Numbered from the stretch's first letter, positions 36,198 to 46,945 are shown. The stretch: 64,000 nt of DNA from Pseudomonas arcuscaelestis (GCF_016881005.1 NZ_JACOPV010000002.1:400020-464019), one strand, 5' to 3'. A program made the numbers and translations. Notes: a model not told the origin generated them from the letters alone.

Positions 36198-37268
36198 TCA
36201 GAAACGTTCGAAGCCAGCCTTGGCCAGTTGCAGCGGCGTGCCCGCTACGTAGTCCAGCGCGCAGCGCTCGGTATCGATCCCGACGCTCAGCAGGGTTTCC
36301 CAACGCTCGGTATCGGGCATGGCCAAGTCCGGGTGGAAGCAGATCGGTGCGCTGTCGCCTTGCGCGCCACACATGGCTTCGGCACGGGCGCGCAGATCGG
36401 CGCGGCCCATCTGGCCGATCACCTGCTCCAGGTGCCCCAGACGACACTGAGTGTCGGCGCGGTCGGCGACCTGTTCGCCCAGGCTCAGCTGCGGGTCGAG
36501 GAAGTGGTTGGTGTGCAGCAACCAGCCGTCTTCACGCGGCAGCACCAGCGCCGTGCACGCAGGGCTTAGCTCAATGCTGACGGCGCGCGGGCTGCTGTCC
36601 TCGCGGGAGAACACGGTGAGCACGGTGGAGGCGCTGACCCGCGCCGAACGGGCCAGTTCGATGGCTTCCTCGACACTGCTGGCGTCTTCGAGCAGACGGC
36701 GGGCAATCGCGTGCACTGGCACACCCCCGCTGTCGTTGTCGCTGGTGTGATGGAGGATGTTGAAATGCAGGCCCAGACCTGCGCTGTTCACCCCCAGCTT
36801 GGCGAGCATGCCGAATTCGCAGAACAGCTTGACGGTCATGCCACGCTCGGTGTGCAGCGCCAGCATCAGGCCGTGGGGGCAGAGGCTGTCGTGCCAGTCC
36901 CAGGTCTGCAGGGTCTGCGGCGCACGCGGGCCGCGCGGCGCATGCACAGTGGTGGAACATTCGCTGTGACGGGTGCGCGCCGCCAGCACCTCGGTACGGG
37001 CGTTCAGGCTTGCCAGCTGCCACAACGGCAGGTCGGCGCCGCTGGCCATACCGATCACCTCGGCCGCCAGGTTCGGGCTCCAGGCTTCCAGGGCGGCCAG
37101 GCTGTTTTCACCGATGCGCTGCGTCTCGCGCAGGGACACGCCCACCCGCGGGAAGAAGTCCAGGTACAGCTGGGTGGTATGGCGGATCTGCTCGGCGAAG
37201 CGCTCGCCGATCTGACGACCACGTTCGGCGGGCGTGCGGATATCGGTGACTAGGGTGTGGATCTTCAC
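36198..37268 (-). CDS. C45 family autoproteolytic acyltransferase / peptidase
   Basis: A 356-residue Ntn-hydrolase of the C45 (isopenicillin N acyltransferase-like) family. The predicted nucleophile is the cysteine in HSECSTTV, near residue 107. Autocleavage before it would expose it as the N-terminus. QTWDWHD follows, as in the family. The start is a GTG at 37268 with AGGAG 9 bases upstream; the longer ATG frame to 37409 has no homology. The role is probably hydrolysis of an N-acyl compound brought in by the neighbouring transporter. Confidence 0.85.
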   Translation of the reverse strand: MKIHTLVTDIRTPAERGRQIGERFAEQIRHTTQLYLDFFPRVGVSLRETQRIGENSLAALEAWSPNLAAEVIGMASGADLPLWQLASLNARTEVLAARTRHSECSTTVHAPRGPRAPQTLQTWDWHDSLCPHGLMLALHTERGMTVKLFCEFGMLAKLGVNSAGLGLHFNILHHTSDNDSGGVPVHAIARRLLEDASSVEEAIELARSARVSASTVLTVFSREDSSPRAVSIELSPACTALVLPREDGWLLHTNHFLDPQLSLGEQVADRADTQCRLGHLEQVIGQMGRADLRARAEAMCGAQGDSAPICFHPDLAMPDTERWETLLSVGIDTERCALDYVAGTPLQLAKAGFERF

Positions 37269-37507
37269 TGCGGGGAACTCCTGGTACAGCAGGCTCGAGG
37301 CATCGTTGCTGTTCTGGAAAGAGTGAGGCCGCCTCGCCCCCCTGTTGCATGTACCTGCCGTGAGAGTGACAGGGTAATGGACCGGGCACGAAGTGGCAGC
37401 TGTGTTCAAGCAACCACCGCTAGCCTAGCGAGCCACGCCCGGCCGATCATCGCTACAACCCGCACAACTTTTGTGCCTGAGTGGAACAATTGAACCCCGC
37501 AGTCTGG

Positions 37508-38419
37508 TTACAGCCCTTGGCTGCGCAGTTGCTCGTGCAGCAAGGCGATGAAGGCCTGCACCTTGCGCGTGTTGCGCCGATGGGGCAGGTACAGCACGTG
37601 CACCCAGGGCCCGAAGGCACTCAACGCCCGCCAGTAGTCGGGCAGCACTTCCACCAGTTGCCCCTTGGCCAAATAGGGCGCGGCGCACCACGTGGGCACG
37701 AACTGCAGGCCATGACCATCGAGCAGGCAGGCAAGCAGGAAGTCGAAGTTGTCGCTCACCAGTCGAGGCGTGGGCTGGCGCACGCGCAAGGTCTGGCCCT
37801 CGTGCTCGACCCACCAGAAGCTGCGATTGAGCAGAGGATGGCGCAGCAGCAACCAGTCGTGCTGGGCGTAATTCTCCAAGGTGATGGCCTCGCCACGCTG
37901 GGCCAGATAGTCGGGGCTGGCGCAGAGGATCACACGGTTTTCGATCAGCGGCTGGGCGATCAGCTCGGGCTGGTCTGTGGGGCCGTCGCGCAGCGACAGG
38001 TCGTAACCGCCGTCGATCAGGTCTTCGTTGGCGTCGTTGAGGTTCACCTCCAGGCGCACCTGCGGGTGTTCGCGCATGAAGCGAAAGCACACCTGGTTGA
38101 GAAACGCCGGGCCGAACGACGGCGGCGCGGTGATGCGCAAGGTGCCACGTAGTTCGTGCTGCAACTGCTCCACTTCCTCGGTCACCAGTTGCAGGTGCAT
38201 CAAGGCCTGGCGCGCTCCTTCCAGGTACAGGCTGCCGGCCTCGGTGAGCGCCATGCGCCGGGTGGTGCGCTCGAACAGGCGCACCCCAAGCTCGGCCTCC
38301 AGGTGGGCGACGGCCTTGGTGATGGCCGAAGGCGTCTTGCCCAACTGCTCGGCCGCACGACTGAAGCTGCCGTGTTCGGCGGCGGCCACGAAGATGGTCA
38401 GGGCCGTCATTTTGTCCAT
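37508..38419 (-). CDS. LysR family regulator
   Basis: A 303-residue LysR protein starting DKMTALTIFVAAAEHGSFSRAAEQLG, with the helix-turn-helix GKTPSAITKAVAHLE, the CrgA-like subgroup. AGGAAG precedes the ATG. It is divergent from the amidohydrolase-porin genes and upstream of the C45 peptidase gene, so it is the likely regulator of the whole block. Confidence 0.94.
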   Translation of the reverse strand: MDKMTALTIFVAAAEHGSFSRAAEQLGKTPSAITKAVAHLEAELGVRLFERTTRRMALTEAGSLYLEGARQALMHLQLVTEEVEQLQHELRGTLRITAPPSFGPAFLNQVCFRFMREHPQVRLEVNLNDANEDLIDGGYDLSLRDGPTDQPELIAQPLIENRVILCASPDYLAQRGEAITLENYAQHDWLLLRHPLLNRSFWWVEHEGQTLRVRQPTPRLVSDNFDFLLACLLDGHGLQFVPTWCAAPYLAKGQLVEVLPDYWRALSAFGPWVHVLYLPHRRNTRKVQAFIALLHEQLRSQGL

Positions 38420-38662
38420 GGTTTCTTCCTGTTCGGCAAAGCGAGGCAATGGAGAAAGCGCGCAAGTATCCACGCCTTTCCATCAAGCCCGCAAACAGCG
38501 CGGATTTGAATAGGCGTCGAGAAGGCGTGTGGCTTGCACCATGGCAATCATAGGCAAGGGATTGTTTCCCGATCGCGAAAAAAGTTGTGCCTGTCGCCGC
38601 ATTTAACCGGCCTTGCGCGTTGGCTAGGCTGCGGCACAATCACAACAAGAACGAGGCACCGA

Positions 38663-40384
38663 ATGAAGCACCTCCTGAAGATGGCGATCGGCGCGGGCCT
38701 GGCCTGCACCTCCCTGCACAGCTTCGCGGCAGTGGACGTGATCTTTCACAACGCCAAGGTCTACACCGCCGAGCCAGGCCAACCGCTGCAGCAAGCGGTG
38801 GCGGTCGAGGGCGAGAAGATCGTTGCCGTGGGATCCGACCAGGCCGTTCTGGGCCTGAAGGCCAAGGGCACTCAGGTCATCGACCTGGGCGGCAAGGTGC
38901 TGATGCCAGGCATGCTCGACTCCCACTCCCATGCCATCAAAGGTGGCCTGCAACTGGAGCTGGCCAACCTGATGGGCGAGCAGATCCCCCTCGAGGAACT
39001 GGAGCAACGCCTGCGCGAGTGGCACAAAGATGGCAAAGCCGTGCGTGGCGAGTTCCTGGCCGTCGGTGGCGTACCGAGCACCTACTGGGATGACATCCCG
39101 GCCCTGGAGCAGCGTTTCAACCATGGCGAATGGGCTGACCAGCCGATCCTGCTGGCCGCCAACGACATGCACACCGGCTGGGCCAACCAGGCCCTGCTCA
39201 AGCGCGCCAAGATCGACGCCAAGACCATCGCGGCGTTGCCCGCCGAAGCACGCAGCACCATTGGCCAGCATCAGGACGGCACGCCCAACGGGTTTCTGGC
39301 CGACGCCAGCTACTACCCGGTGACCGACCTGCTGCCGCCGCTGTCCCACGGCACCCTAATGACCGCCGGGCGCATGGCCCTGGATTACTCCAAGCAGCTG
39401 GGCATCACCGGCTGGATGGACCCGCTGGCCAACGAGCTGCCCGGCGCGGATGTGAAGAACGACTCGCTGGGCGTGCTGCCGGTCTACAAGGATCTCTCCG
39501 AACGAGGTGAGCTGACAGCGCACATCGCCGCACTGCTGATGGCTGACTCCAAGGCCCGCCCAGCCGACCTGGATGAGCTGGACAAGGTACGCCAGCAGTT
39601 CTTTGGTGTACGCAATCTCACCCTGCCCGGCATCAAAGTGTTCGCCGACGGCGTTGCCGAAATGCCAGCGCAAAGCGCGGCGATGCTTGAGCCCTACAAA
39701 AACTCCGGCCAACGCGGTGAACTGCTGCTGGACCCGAAGCACTTCGGTGAACTGGTCGATGCCGCCGATGCCCGTGGCTGGCTGGTTCATGTGCATGCCA
39801 TCGGCGATCGTGCCGTGCGCGAGGCACTCAACGGCGTGGAACAGGCCCGACGCGCGCGACTCAGTGGTGTCCCGCACTCGATCACACACTTGCAGATGGT
39901 CAGTGCCCAGGACTATCCGCGCTTCAAACAGCTCGATGTGATTGCTTCCATGCAATTGTACTGGGCCAGTGCCGACGAAACTAACGTCGACCTGGTCAAG
40001 CCGTATGTCGATGAGCATGCCTTCGCCCACAGCTACCCGGCCCACTCGCTTTACAAGGCCGGTGCGACCATCGCCGGCGCAAGCGACTGGCCGATCACGA
40101 CCCCGGAGCCGTGGAAGGCGATCTACCAAGCCGTCAGCCGCAAGGGCGCCAAAGGCGTGCTCAATGCCGACGAAGCCATCGCCCGCGAAACCATGTTCCA
40201 GGCCTACACCCTCAATGCCGCCCGCGCCATGCGCCTAGAGCAGCAGGTCGGCTCACTGAAGGTGGGCAAGCAGGCCGACATGATCGTCCTCGACCGAGAC
40301 GTGTTCAACGTCGATCCCGACGGGCTACGTGACACCCAGGTGCTGCAGACATGGTTCGCCGGCAAGCAGATCTACCAGCGCTGA
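38663..40384 (+). CDS. Exported amidohydrolase, YtcJ-like
   Basis: A 573-residue metal-dependent amidohydrolase. A signal peptide (KHLLKMAIGAGLACTSLHSFA) comes first. The HxH metal motif is DSHSHAIKGG, then HVHAIGDRAVREA, the histidine in SITHLQMV and the aspartate in ASDWPITTPEP. This is the YtcJ / imidazolonepropionase-like family found in periplasm-associated amide hydrolysis. The ATG at 38663 gives a clean signal peptide. A porin gene follows 120 bases on. Confidence 0.92.
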   Translation: MKHLLKMAIGAGLACTSLHSFAAVDVIFHNAKVYTAEPGQPLQQAVAVEGEKIVAVGSDQAVLGLKAKGTQVIDLGGKVLMPGMLDSHSHAIKGGLQLELANLMGEQIPLEELEQRLREWHKDGKAVRGEFLAVGGVPSTYWDDIPALEQRFNHGEWADQPILLAANDMHTGWANQALLKRAKIDAKTIAALPAEARSTIGQHQDGTPNGFLADASYYPVTDLLPPLSHGTLMTAGRMALDYSKQLGITGWMDPLANELPGADVKNDSLGVLPVYKDLSERGELTAHIAALLMADSKARPADLDELDKVRQQFFGVRNLTLPGIKVFADGVAEMPAQSAAMLEPYKNSGQRGELLLDPKHFGELVDAADARGWLVHVHAIGDRAVREALNGVEQARRARLSGVPHSITHLQMVSAQDYPRFKQLDVIASMQLYWASADETNVDLVKPYVDEHAFAHSYPAHSLYKAGATIAGASDWPITTPEPWKAIYQAVSRKGAKGVLNADEAIARETMFQAYTLNAARAMRLEQQVGSLKVGKQADMIVLDRDVFNVDPDGLRDTQVLQTWFAGKQIYQR

Positions 40385-40504
40385 TCGCATCGCAGAGAAA
40401 CCCGCTTGCACGGACTCGACACGAGTCCCTGTGGGAGCAGCTGCAGCCGCTAAACGCCCCCCCGTTGCACCGTGCACAACAACAATAAATGGAAAAAGCA
40501 CCGA
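40385..40504. repeat. REP-like fragment between amidohydrolase and porin genes
   Basis: CCTGTGGGAGCAGCTGCAGC resembles the first part of the Pseudomonas REP element (CCTGTGGGAGCGGGCTTGCC), but the stem is degraded. No gene is seen. Confidence 0.45.
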
Positions 40505-41230
40505 ATGACCGTACGCAACCTAATCGCAGGTGGCCTGCTCGCCTGCGCCCCGCTGGCCCATGCCATCGACCTCAACGACGATTTCAGCCTCGAGGCTAAG
40601 GCTGGCATTTTCAGCGACTACCGCACCCGCGGCATCTCCCAGACCCAGAACGATCCCGCCCTACAGGGCTCGTTGACCCTGACTCACGCCAGCGGCCTAT
40701 ACGCAGGCGTATGGAGCTCGAACGTCGACTTCGGCTTCGGCAGCAGTACGCGCCAGGAGCTGGACTACTACGCCGGCTACTTGTGGCAGATCAACGACGA
40801 CGTCACCCTCGACACCTCGTACATCAAGTACGCGTACCCGCGCCAGGGCGACTTCAACTACGGCGAGTATCATGCCGAACTGCGCGCCTGGGGCGTGCTG
40901 CTGGGCGGCAACTATTCGGACAACTTCAACGGCGACCAATTGATGTTCTATAGCTACGTGGGCTACACCACGCTGCTGCCGTACGACACCGGCTTGCTGG
41001 TGCGCTACGGGCGCAACGACTATAAGGACCCGAGCTGGTTTGCCAATGATGGCGCCAGCCGCGACGACTACCACGAATGGGAAGTGAAGCTAACCCGCAC
41101 GATGCTGTCGCTCGACTGGTCGGTCAGCTACATCGACACTGACCTCTCCAAGAGCGAATGCGCCAGTTACCTCGGCTTCAAGGATATCTGCTCGGCCACA
41201 GTGGTGGTCTCGGCCAGCAAGACGTTCTAA
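40505..41230 (+). CDS. TorF family putative outer-membrane porin
   Basis: A 241-residue protein. A signal peptide (MTVRNLIAGGLLACAPLAHA) is followed by a beta-rich barrel (LEAKAGIFSDYRTRGISQT, ending VVSASKTF with a terminal phenylalanine). This is the TorF (gcw_chp) family. It would admit the substrate for the amidohydrolase upstream. The ATG at 40505 gives the best signal peptide. Confidence 0.9.
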   Translation: MTVRNLIAGGLLACAPLAHAIDLNDDFSLEAKAGIFSDYRTRGISQTQNDPALQGSLTLTHASGLYAGVWSSNVDFGFGSSTRQELDYYAGYLWQINDDVTLDTSYIKYAYPRQGDFNYGEYHAELRAWGVLLGGNYSDNFNGDQLMFYSYVGYTTLLPYDTGLLVRYGRNDYKDPSWFANDGASRDDYHEWEVKLTRTMLSLDWSVSYIDTDLSKSECASYLGFKDICSATVVVSASKTF

Positions 41231-41257
41231 AGCTGCGAGTTGCGACAAGCTGGCTGT

Positions 41258-41343
41258 TATGGGTCGAAGGAAGCCGGGTGGCTGCTCTCGACCCATAGCT
41301 GCCCTTCATGGACGGCAGCTAGCGGCCAGAAGCAGTCATTCGA
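41258..41343. repeat. Intergenic hairpin repeat with GGCCAGAAGCAGTCATT tail
   Basis: TATGGGTCGA at 41258-41267 pairs with TCGACCCATA at 41288-41297. The tail GGCCAGAAGCAGTCATT (41324-41340) is identical at 46946-46962. The hairpin core is like the stronger one at 47547-47600. Confidence 0.7.
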
Positions 41344-41400
41344 CACTCCTCGTGCCAACCGTATAATTTGACCCATTTAGTTACCAGGTTGCCTAAAAAA

Positions 41401-41781
41401 ATGATCGGCACTTTCCAAGGCAGCTATCTCTGTGGCGCCGTCAGTTACGAAATCAAATCACGCCCCAAAGCGCTTTCACATCGCCATTGCAACCAATGCC
41501 GTAAAAGTCATGGGGCCGCGTTTGCCCGCTATGGCAGCGTGCTGCGAACTGACCTGCATATCATCCAGGGCGCGGAGTGCATCAGGACTTACCGCTCTTC
41601 CGAATCAGTGCTTCGTCAGTTCTGCGACCAGTGCGATTCGTCGCTGTTCTGGTCGCGAAGCCTTCGGTTCAACTGCTACCAGTCCTCGACAAAGCGCACG
41701 CGCTCAACGGTCAACCCAAACCTGCAACAATGCTGCCTCTTCGGGCTTCGTAACTTGCGTGGCAAACGTTCAGGTATTTGA
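41401..41781 (+). pseudogene. Decayed GFA family gene
   Basis: The first 85 or so residues clearly match the GFA fold and the gene at 34.1 kb (RHCNQCRKSHGAAFARYGSV). Two zinc cysteines are gone: GSCLC has become GSYLC, and HCHC has become HRHC. After LFWSRS the sequence no longer resembles the family, reading through an unrelated basic tail to the stop. No ribosome binding site is seen. A remnant rather than a working gene. Confidence 0.75.
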
Positions 41782-41808
41782 ATAACAAATTTGCGGGGAG
41801 CAGCCACA

Positions 41809-42735
41809 TTGGAATTGAGACAACTGCGCTATTTCGTAAAAATCATCGAGCTTGGCAGCCTGGGGCGTGCGGCACTTGAACTGGACGTTGGTGTGTCAGC
41901 CCTCAGTCAGCAAATCTCCAAGTTGGAAAGCGAACTGTGCACCCGCCTCCTGAATCGAACCTCCACCGGGGTGACGCCCACTAGCGCCGGATTTGCGTTT
42001 TTACACCATGCCCAATTGACGCTACGCCAGGCGGAAAACGCAATCATGGCCGCCCATCGCGGGCGAATGAGCGGTTATGTCAGCGTCGGCTTACCGCCGA
42101 CTACCGCGACGGTGCTGGCGTTACCGTTGATCAACGCAATGCGTGCGCGTTATCCGGACATACAACTGCATTTGGTGGAAATGCTTTCTGGCCACTTGGC
42201 GGCGCAGCTCAACGCACGGCAAATTGATCTGGCCATCCTGTTTCAGCTCGAAGGGGGTAAACGCTGGAGCGTGACTCCGCTGCTGGATGAAAAGCTGTTT
42301 GTCATTGCCTCGCCCAGCCTGCCTCAAGCGCCTTCTGGTGACAGCGTGCAGTTAGCCGACCTCGGCGGTCTGCCGCTGGTGATGCCCAGCGCGCAACATG
42401 GATTGCGCTCGGCATTGATGAGCGCGTTCGAGCGGGTTGGGCTAACACCCAATGTCATTATGGAAGTCGACGGTCTCGCTGTTTTAATGAACGCCGTTCG
42501 GGCAGGTCATGCGGCAACGATACAACCGGGGGCGGCCGCTGCATTGAAAGACGGCTCCGGACTTTCACTGATCAGGATTGCCGATCCCCATGTGGGCCGG
42601 CGTAATCTACTGGCGACGCTGGCTGACGACGAACTCTCTCCGGCGGCGCTGGCAACGCGGTTGGTCATCGTCGATGTGGCGCGACAGTTGGTCGTTGACA
42701 AACAGTGGCCTGGAGCTACATGGATAGAAGGGTAG
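41809..42735 (+). CDS. tcuR: LysR regulator of tricarballylate use
   Basis: A 308-residue LysR protein starting ELRQLRYFVKIIELGSLGRAA, with the helix-turn-helix LDVGVSALSQQISKLE. The start is a TTG at 41809 with GGGGAG 9 bases before it, giving the usual start of this subgroup. It is 180 bases upstream of tcuABC on the same strand, in the position of tcuR in Salmonella. A palindrome between the two is a candidate site. Assignment rests on context. Confidence 0.85.
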   Translation: MELRQLRYFVKIIELGSLGRAALELDVGVSALSQQISKLESELCTRLLNRTSTGVTPTSAGFAFLHHAQLTLRQAENAIMAAHRGRMSGYVSVGLPPTTATVLALPLINAMRARYPDIQLHLVEMLSGHLAAQLNARQIDLAILFQLEGGKRWSVTPLLDEKLFVIASPSLPQAPSGDSVQLADLGGLPLVMPSAQHGLRSALMSAFERVGLTPNVIMEVDGLAVLMNAVRAGHAATIQPGAAAALKDGSGLSLIRIADPHVGRRNLLATLADDELSPAALATRLVIVDVARQLVVDKQWPGATWIEG

Positions 42736-42792
42736 ACGCGTAATCCTCCTTCACCCCGGACACGTAAGTCTCTCCTGACGACAAGACAAAGC

Positions 42793-42809
42793 GTTTAGAA
42801 AAACTAAAC
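42793..42809. promoter_or_regulatory. GTTTAG-n5-CTAAAC palindrome upstream of tcuA
   Basis: A perfect 6-5-6 inverted repeat about 107 bases before the tcuA start, in the gap downstream of tcuR. It fits a LysR-type operator and is AT-rich compared with the surrounding sequence. Confidence 0.6.
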
Positions 42810-42915
42810 ACCCCCCGTCAAACGCAGCCTTTCGGCCATTCCTTCGTCGCTCTATCGTTCTCCCCACTCGCAAGGAGCACTTCGTTCCCGCTTCCTTGCA
42901 AATCGAGGAGCGATA

Positions 42916-44370
42916 ATGATCGATGTCTTAATCATAGGGGGTGGCAACGCTGCCTTGTGCGCCGCTCTGATGGCGCGAGAAGCGGGCGCCAGCGTGATGC
43001 TGCTGGAAGCCTCTCCGAAAATCTGGCGCGGTGGCAACTCCCAACACACCCGTAACCTGCGGTGCATGCACGACGAACCGCAGGACGTGCTGATCGATGC
43101 CTATCCGGAAGAAGAATACTGGCAAGATCTGCTGAAGGTCACCGGTGGCCTTACGAATGAAAAGCTTGCACGCATTGCCATTCGGGCATCGTCCTCTTGC
43201 CGCGATTGGATGCGTTCGCACGGCGTGCATTTCCAGCCACCGCTGTCCGGCGCGCTGCACGTGGCGCGGACCAACGCTTTTTTCATGGGCGGCGGCAAAG
43301 CGCTGGTCAATGCGTATTTTCGCAGCGCCGAGCGACTGGGTGTAAAAGTTCGCTACAACACGCAAGTGACCGACATTGAGTTGGATGAGGGGAAATTCGT
43401 CGCCGCCCATGTGGGTGAACATGAGGTCGATGGTCAGCGTTTCGCCGCCGAACGCATTGAAGCCCGGGCCTGCGTGTTGGCAGCCGGCGGCTTTGAATCC
43501 AACCGTGAATGGCTGCGCGAAGCCTGGGGCCAGAACGAACGCGGTGAATGGCCATCGGACAATTTCCTGATCCGGGGCACCCGATTCAACACTGGCATTT
43601 TGCTACGGCGCATGCTCGACCTTGGCGCAGATGTGATCGGCGATCCGACGCAAGCACACATGGTCGCGATTGATGCCCGCGCGCCACTCTACGACGGCGG
43701 CATCTGCACCCGAATCGACTGCGTATCGCTGGGTGTGGTGGTCAATCGTGATGGCGAACGCTTCTACGACGAAGGTGAGGATTTCTGGCCAAAACGTTAT
43801 GCGATCTGGGGGCGTCTGGTGGCCGGACAACCCGGTCAGCAGGCGTATTCGATCATCGATCAACAAGCCATCGGCCGCTTCATGCCGCCGGTCTTTCCCG
43901 GAACCACCGCAAATACTCTGCAAGACCTCGCCCGCCAGTTGAAGCTGCCTCAAGAAAAATTTGTCAAGACTGTCGAGGACTACAACAGCGCCTGCCGCGT
44001 TGGCACGTTCGATCACACGGCGTTGGACGACTGCCACACCCAAGGACTGTTGCCCGCCAAAACCCATTGGGCGCGGCCATTGGTGAAACCACCTTTCTAC
44101 GCCTACCCGCTTAAACCGGGTGTCACGTTCACCTACCTCGGCCTCGCCACCGACGAAACCGCTGCCGTGCATTTCAACGGCAAAGCAAGCCCCAACCTGT
44201 TCGTCGCGGGAGAAATGATGGCCGGCAATGTTCTGGGCAAGGGCTACACCGCCGGCATCGGCATGGCCATCGGTACCGCGTTTGGCCGCATCGCCGGTGT
44301 GCAGGCGGCCGCTTCGGTGGGCTTTGGCGTTTCATCTGCAAACACGGAGTCACGACATGCAACTGTTTGA
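42916..44370 (+). CDS. tcuA: Tricarballylate dehydrogenase, FAD-dependent
   Basis: A 484-residue flavoprotein of the fumarate reductase/succinate dehydrogenase type. It has the FAD-binding [16 protein letters not shown] at the start and [11 protein letters not shown] in the middle. The C-terminal [21 protein letters not shown] is the FAD-contact region. It oxidises tricarballylate to cis-aconitate for entry into the TCA cycle. GAGGAGCG precedes the ATG. The 3' end overlaps tcuB by 14 bases. Confidence 0.95.
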   Translation: MIDVLIIGGGNAALCAALMAREAGASVMLLEASPKIWRGGNSQHTRNLRCMHDEPQDVLIDAYPEEEYWQDLLKVTGGLTNEKLARIAIRASSSCRDWMRSHGVHFQPPLSGALHVARTNAFFMGGGKALVNAYFRSAERLGVKVRYNTQVTDIELDEGKFVAAHVGEHEVDGQRFAAERIEARACVLAAGGFESNREWLREAWGQNERGEWPSDNFLIRGTRFNTGILLRRMLDLGADVIGDPTQAHMVAIDARAPLYDGGICTRIDCVSLGVVVNRDGERFYDEGEDFWPKRYAIWGRLVAGQPGQQAYSIIDQQAIGRFMPPVFPGTTANTLQDLARQLKLPQEKFVKTVEDYNSACRVGTFDHTALDDCHTQGLLPAKTHWARPLVKPPFYAYPLKPGVTFTYLGLATDETAAVHFNGKASPNLFVAGEMMAGNVLGKGYTAGIGMAIGTAFGRIAGVQAAASVGFGVSSANTESRHATV

Positions 44371-45514
44371 TCCCCAAGCGTCGGGCGGGTTGATCCCGGT
44401 GTTGAATCTTGACGAAAGTGAAGTCCAGCGGCAGATGACCATCTGCAATGCCTGCCGTTATTGCGAAGGCTTTTGCGCGGTATTTCCGGCGATGACCCGG
44501 CGCTTGGAATTCACTCAGGCCGACATCCATTACCTGGCGAACTTGTGCCATAACTGCGGCGCGTGCCTGCACGCCTGTCAGTACGCCGCCCCACACGAAT
44601 TCGACGTCAACATACCCAAAGCCATGGCCAAAGTGCGCCTGGATACTTACGCCGAATATGCCTGGCCGCAAGTGATGGGCAAGTTGTATCAGCGCAACGG
44701 CCTGACCCTGGCGCTGGCTTCCGGTGGGGGACTGGCGTTGTTTTTATGCCTAACACTGATGCTCATGGGCAACTTGTTCACGGCCATTCCCGGGGGCAAC
44801 TTCTACAAGATTTTCCCGCATAACACCCTGGCGCTGATGTTCGGCTCAGTGTTCGGCTTGGCGGTACTTGCGCTGACCCTGGGTGTACGGCGCTTCTGGC
44901 GCAACGTTTCACCGGTCGCAGCGCCGCTGCCGTTGAAAACGTCCGCTGCATTGGAGGCTACGGCCAACGTCGCCAAGCTTAAGTACCTGGACGGCGGCCA
45001 TGGCGAAGGCTGCAACAACGCCGACGATCAATTCACCTTGTGGCGACGCCGATTCCACCACCTCACCTTCTACGGCTTCATGCTGTGCTTCGCCGCCACC
45101 GGCGTCGCCACGCTCTTTCACTATCTGCTGAAGTGGTCGGCGCCTTATCCGATCATCAGCTTGCCGGTGATGCTGGGTATTGCCGGTGGCATCGGCCTGC
45201 TGATCGGCCCGGCGGGGCTTCTTTGGCTGAACCTGCGCCGCAACCCTGCGCACGGCGATGAGAACCAAAAACCCATGGATCGCGGCTTCATCGCGCTGCT
45301 GTTTCTGGTCAGCGCAAGCGGCCTGGCGCTACTGGCTTTGCGTGAAACCAGCACCTTGGGCTTGATGTTGGCTATCCATCTCGGCCTAGTCATGGCGTTT
45401 TTCCTGACCATGCCCTACAGCAAATTCGCCCACGGAATATTCCGCAGCGCAGCGCTGCTCAAACACGCCATCGAGAAGCGTCAACCCAACCCGATCAACG
45501 CTGGCAGCGACTGA
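44357..45514 (+). CDS. tcuB: Tricarballylate utilization iron-sulfur / membrane protein
   Basis: A 385-residue protein that reoxidises TcuA's flavin. The N-terminal part has two 4Fe-4S cysteine sets: [11 protein letters not shown] and [11 protein letters not shown]. The rest has about six membrane segments with histidines suited to heme ([12 protein letters not shown]). Electrons probably pass to the quinone pool. The start at 44357 overlaps tcuA. Confidence 0.94.
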   Translation: MQLFDPQASGGLIPVLNLDESEVQRQMTICNACRYCEGFCAVFPAMTRRLEFTQADIHYLANLCHNCGACLHACQYAAPHEFDVNIPKAMAKVRLDTYAEYAWPQVMGKLYQRNGLTLALASGGGLALFLCLTLMLMGNLFTAIPGGNFYKIFPHNTLALMFGSVFGLAVLALTLGVRRFWRNVSPVAAPLPLKTSAALEATANVAKLKYLDGGHGEGCNNADDQFTLWRRRFHHLTFYGFMLCFAATGVATLFHYLLKWSAPYPIISLPVMLGIAGGIGLLIGPAGLLWLNLRRNPAHGDENQKPMDRGFIALLFLVSASGLALLALRETSTLGLMLAIHLGLVMAFFLTMPYSKFAHGIFRSAALLKHAIEKRQPNPINAGSD

Positions 45515-45561
45515 CGGTTAAAACACTCATTCCAAAAACAATAGTGAGCAGAACGGTAGCC

Positions 45562-46863
45562 ATGATGAAAACGACAACGGCAACAACCCGAGCCAAGGGG
45601 TCCAAATTGGGCGCCATTTTGCGGGTCACCAGCGGTAACTTTCTCGAGCAGTTCGACTTCTTTCTGTTCGGGTTCTACGCGACCTACATCTCCCAAACTT
45701 TCTTTCCAGCCACCAGCGAGTTTGCCTCGCTGATGATGACCTTCGCGGTATTCGGCTCCGGATTCCTGATGCGTCCGTTAGGCGCCATTGTGCTGGGGGC
45801 GTACATCGACAAGGTGGGCCGTCGCAAGGGGCTGATCGTGACGCTGTCGATCATGGCCGCCGGTACCGTCTTAATCGCCCTGGTTCCGGGCTATGCCGCC
45901 ATCGGCGTGGCAGCACCGACTCTGGTGTTGTTGGGCAGGCTGCTCCAGGGCTTCTCCGCCGGCGCGGAAATGGGCGGTGTTTCCGTGTATCTGGCGGAAA
46001 TTTCCACCCCCGGCCACACCGGTTTCTACACCAGTTGGCAATCGGCTAGCCAACAGGTGGCGATCGTCGTCGCGGCCGCGTTGGGCTACACGATCAATGC
46101 CACGATGCAAGCCGCTGAAATCGCCGATTGGGGCTGGCGTATTCCGTTCTTCATTGGCTGCGTGATCATCCCGTTCATTTTCATTATTCGCCGCTCACTG
46201 GAAGAAACCGCCGCCTTCACTGCTCGCAGCCATCGTCCAACCACTCGCGAAGTTTTTCGCTCGATGAGTGACAACTGGCGCACCGTCCTGGCGGGCGGCT
46301 TGCTGGCGTCCATGACCACCACCACGTTCTACCTGATTACGGTCTACACACCTACGTTTGGCAGGACAGTACTGAACCTGAGCACCACCGACAGCCTGGT
46401 GGTCACACTGCTGGTCGGTATCAGTAACTTTATCTGGCTGCCTATCGGCGGCGCCCTCTCCGACCGCATTGGCCGTCGGCCACTGTTGCTGGCGATATCG
46501 TTGCTGTGCATCTTCACCGCCTATCCCGCTATGCACTGGCTAGCAGAGGCGGCGAGTTTCGAACGACTGCTCGCTGTTCTCCTGTACTTCTCATTCTTCT
46601 TTGGCATTTACAACGGCGCCATGGTCGCGGCATTGACCGAAGTCATGCCACAAAACGTGCGGGTAGTCGGGTTTTCTCTGGCCTTCAGTTTGGCCACTGC
46701 AGTTTTTGGCGGTTTTACCCCAGCAATCTCGACGCTGCTTGTCCAGGCCACGGGCGACAAGGCATCACCTGCCTACTGGCTGATGTTCGCGGCGATGTGC
46801 GGGTTCACGGCGACGACCATTCTGTATCGTCGGCAAAAAACTTTGGCAGCCCGAACCGTTTAG
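45562..46863 (+). CDS. tcuC: Tricarballylate/proton symporter, MHS family
   Basis: A 433-residue, 12-segment transporter. Typical segments are [40 protein letters not shown] and [17 protein letters not shown]. In the tcu operon it imports tricarballylate. The ATG at 45562 is preferred over a GTG at 45544, which has no ribosome binding site. It lies 47 bases after tcuB, completing tcuRABC. Confidence 0.93.
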   Translation: MMKTTTATTRAKGSKLGAILRVTSGNFLEQFDFFLFGFYATYISQTFFPATSEFASLMMTFAVFGSGFLMRPLGAIVLGAYIDKVGRRKGLIVTLSIMAAGTVLIALVPGYAAIGVAAPTLVLLGRLLQGFSAGAEMGGVSVYLAEISTPGHTGFYTSWQSASQQVAIVVAAALGYTINATMQAAEIADWGWRIPFFIGCVIIPFIFIIRRSLEETAAFTARSHRPTTREVFRSMSDNWRTVLAGGLLASMTTTTFYLITVYTPTFGRTVLNLSTTDSLVVTLLVGISNFIWLPIGGALSDRIGRRPLLLAISLLCIFTAYPAMHWLAEAASFERLLAVLLYFSFFFGIYNGAMVAALTEVMPQNVRVVGFSLAFSLATAVFGGFTPAISTLLVQATGDKASPAYWLMFAAMCGFTATTILYRRQKTLAARTV

Positions 46864-46945
46864 TTCCTCAATCGCCGACGCTTGCCACGCGTCAATCCAC
46901 GGCGGGAACCGAACTAATTTTGGCCGGTAACGTAAGGCAGAATCC

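Noticed and set aside
35104..36252. 382-codon plus-strand frame
   Set aside because: Antisense to the MHS transporter; its translation is rich in Gln, Glu and His as expected from the reverse of a membrane protein gene.
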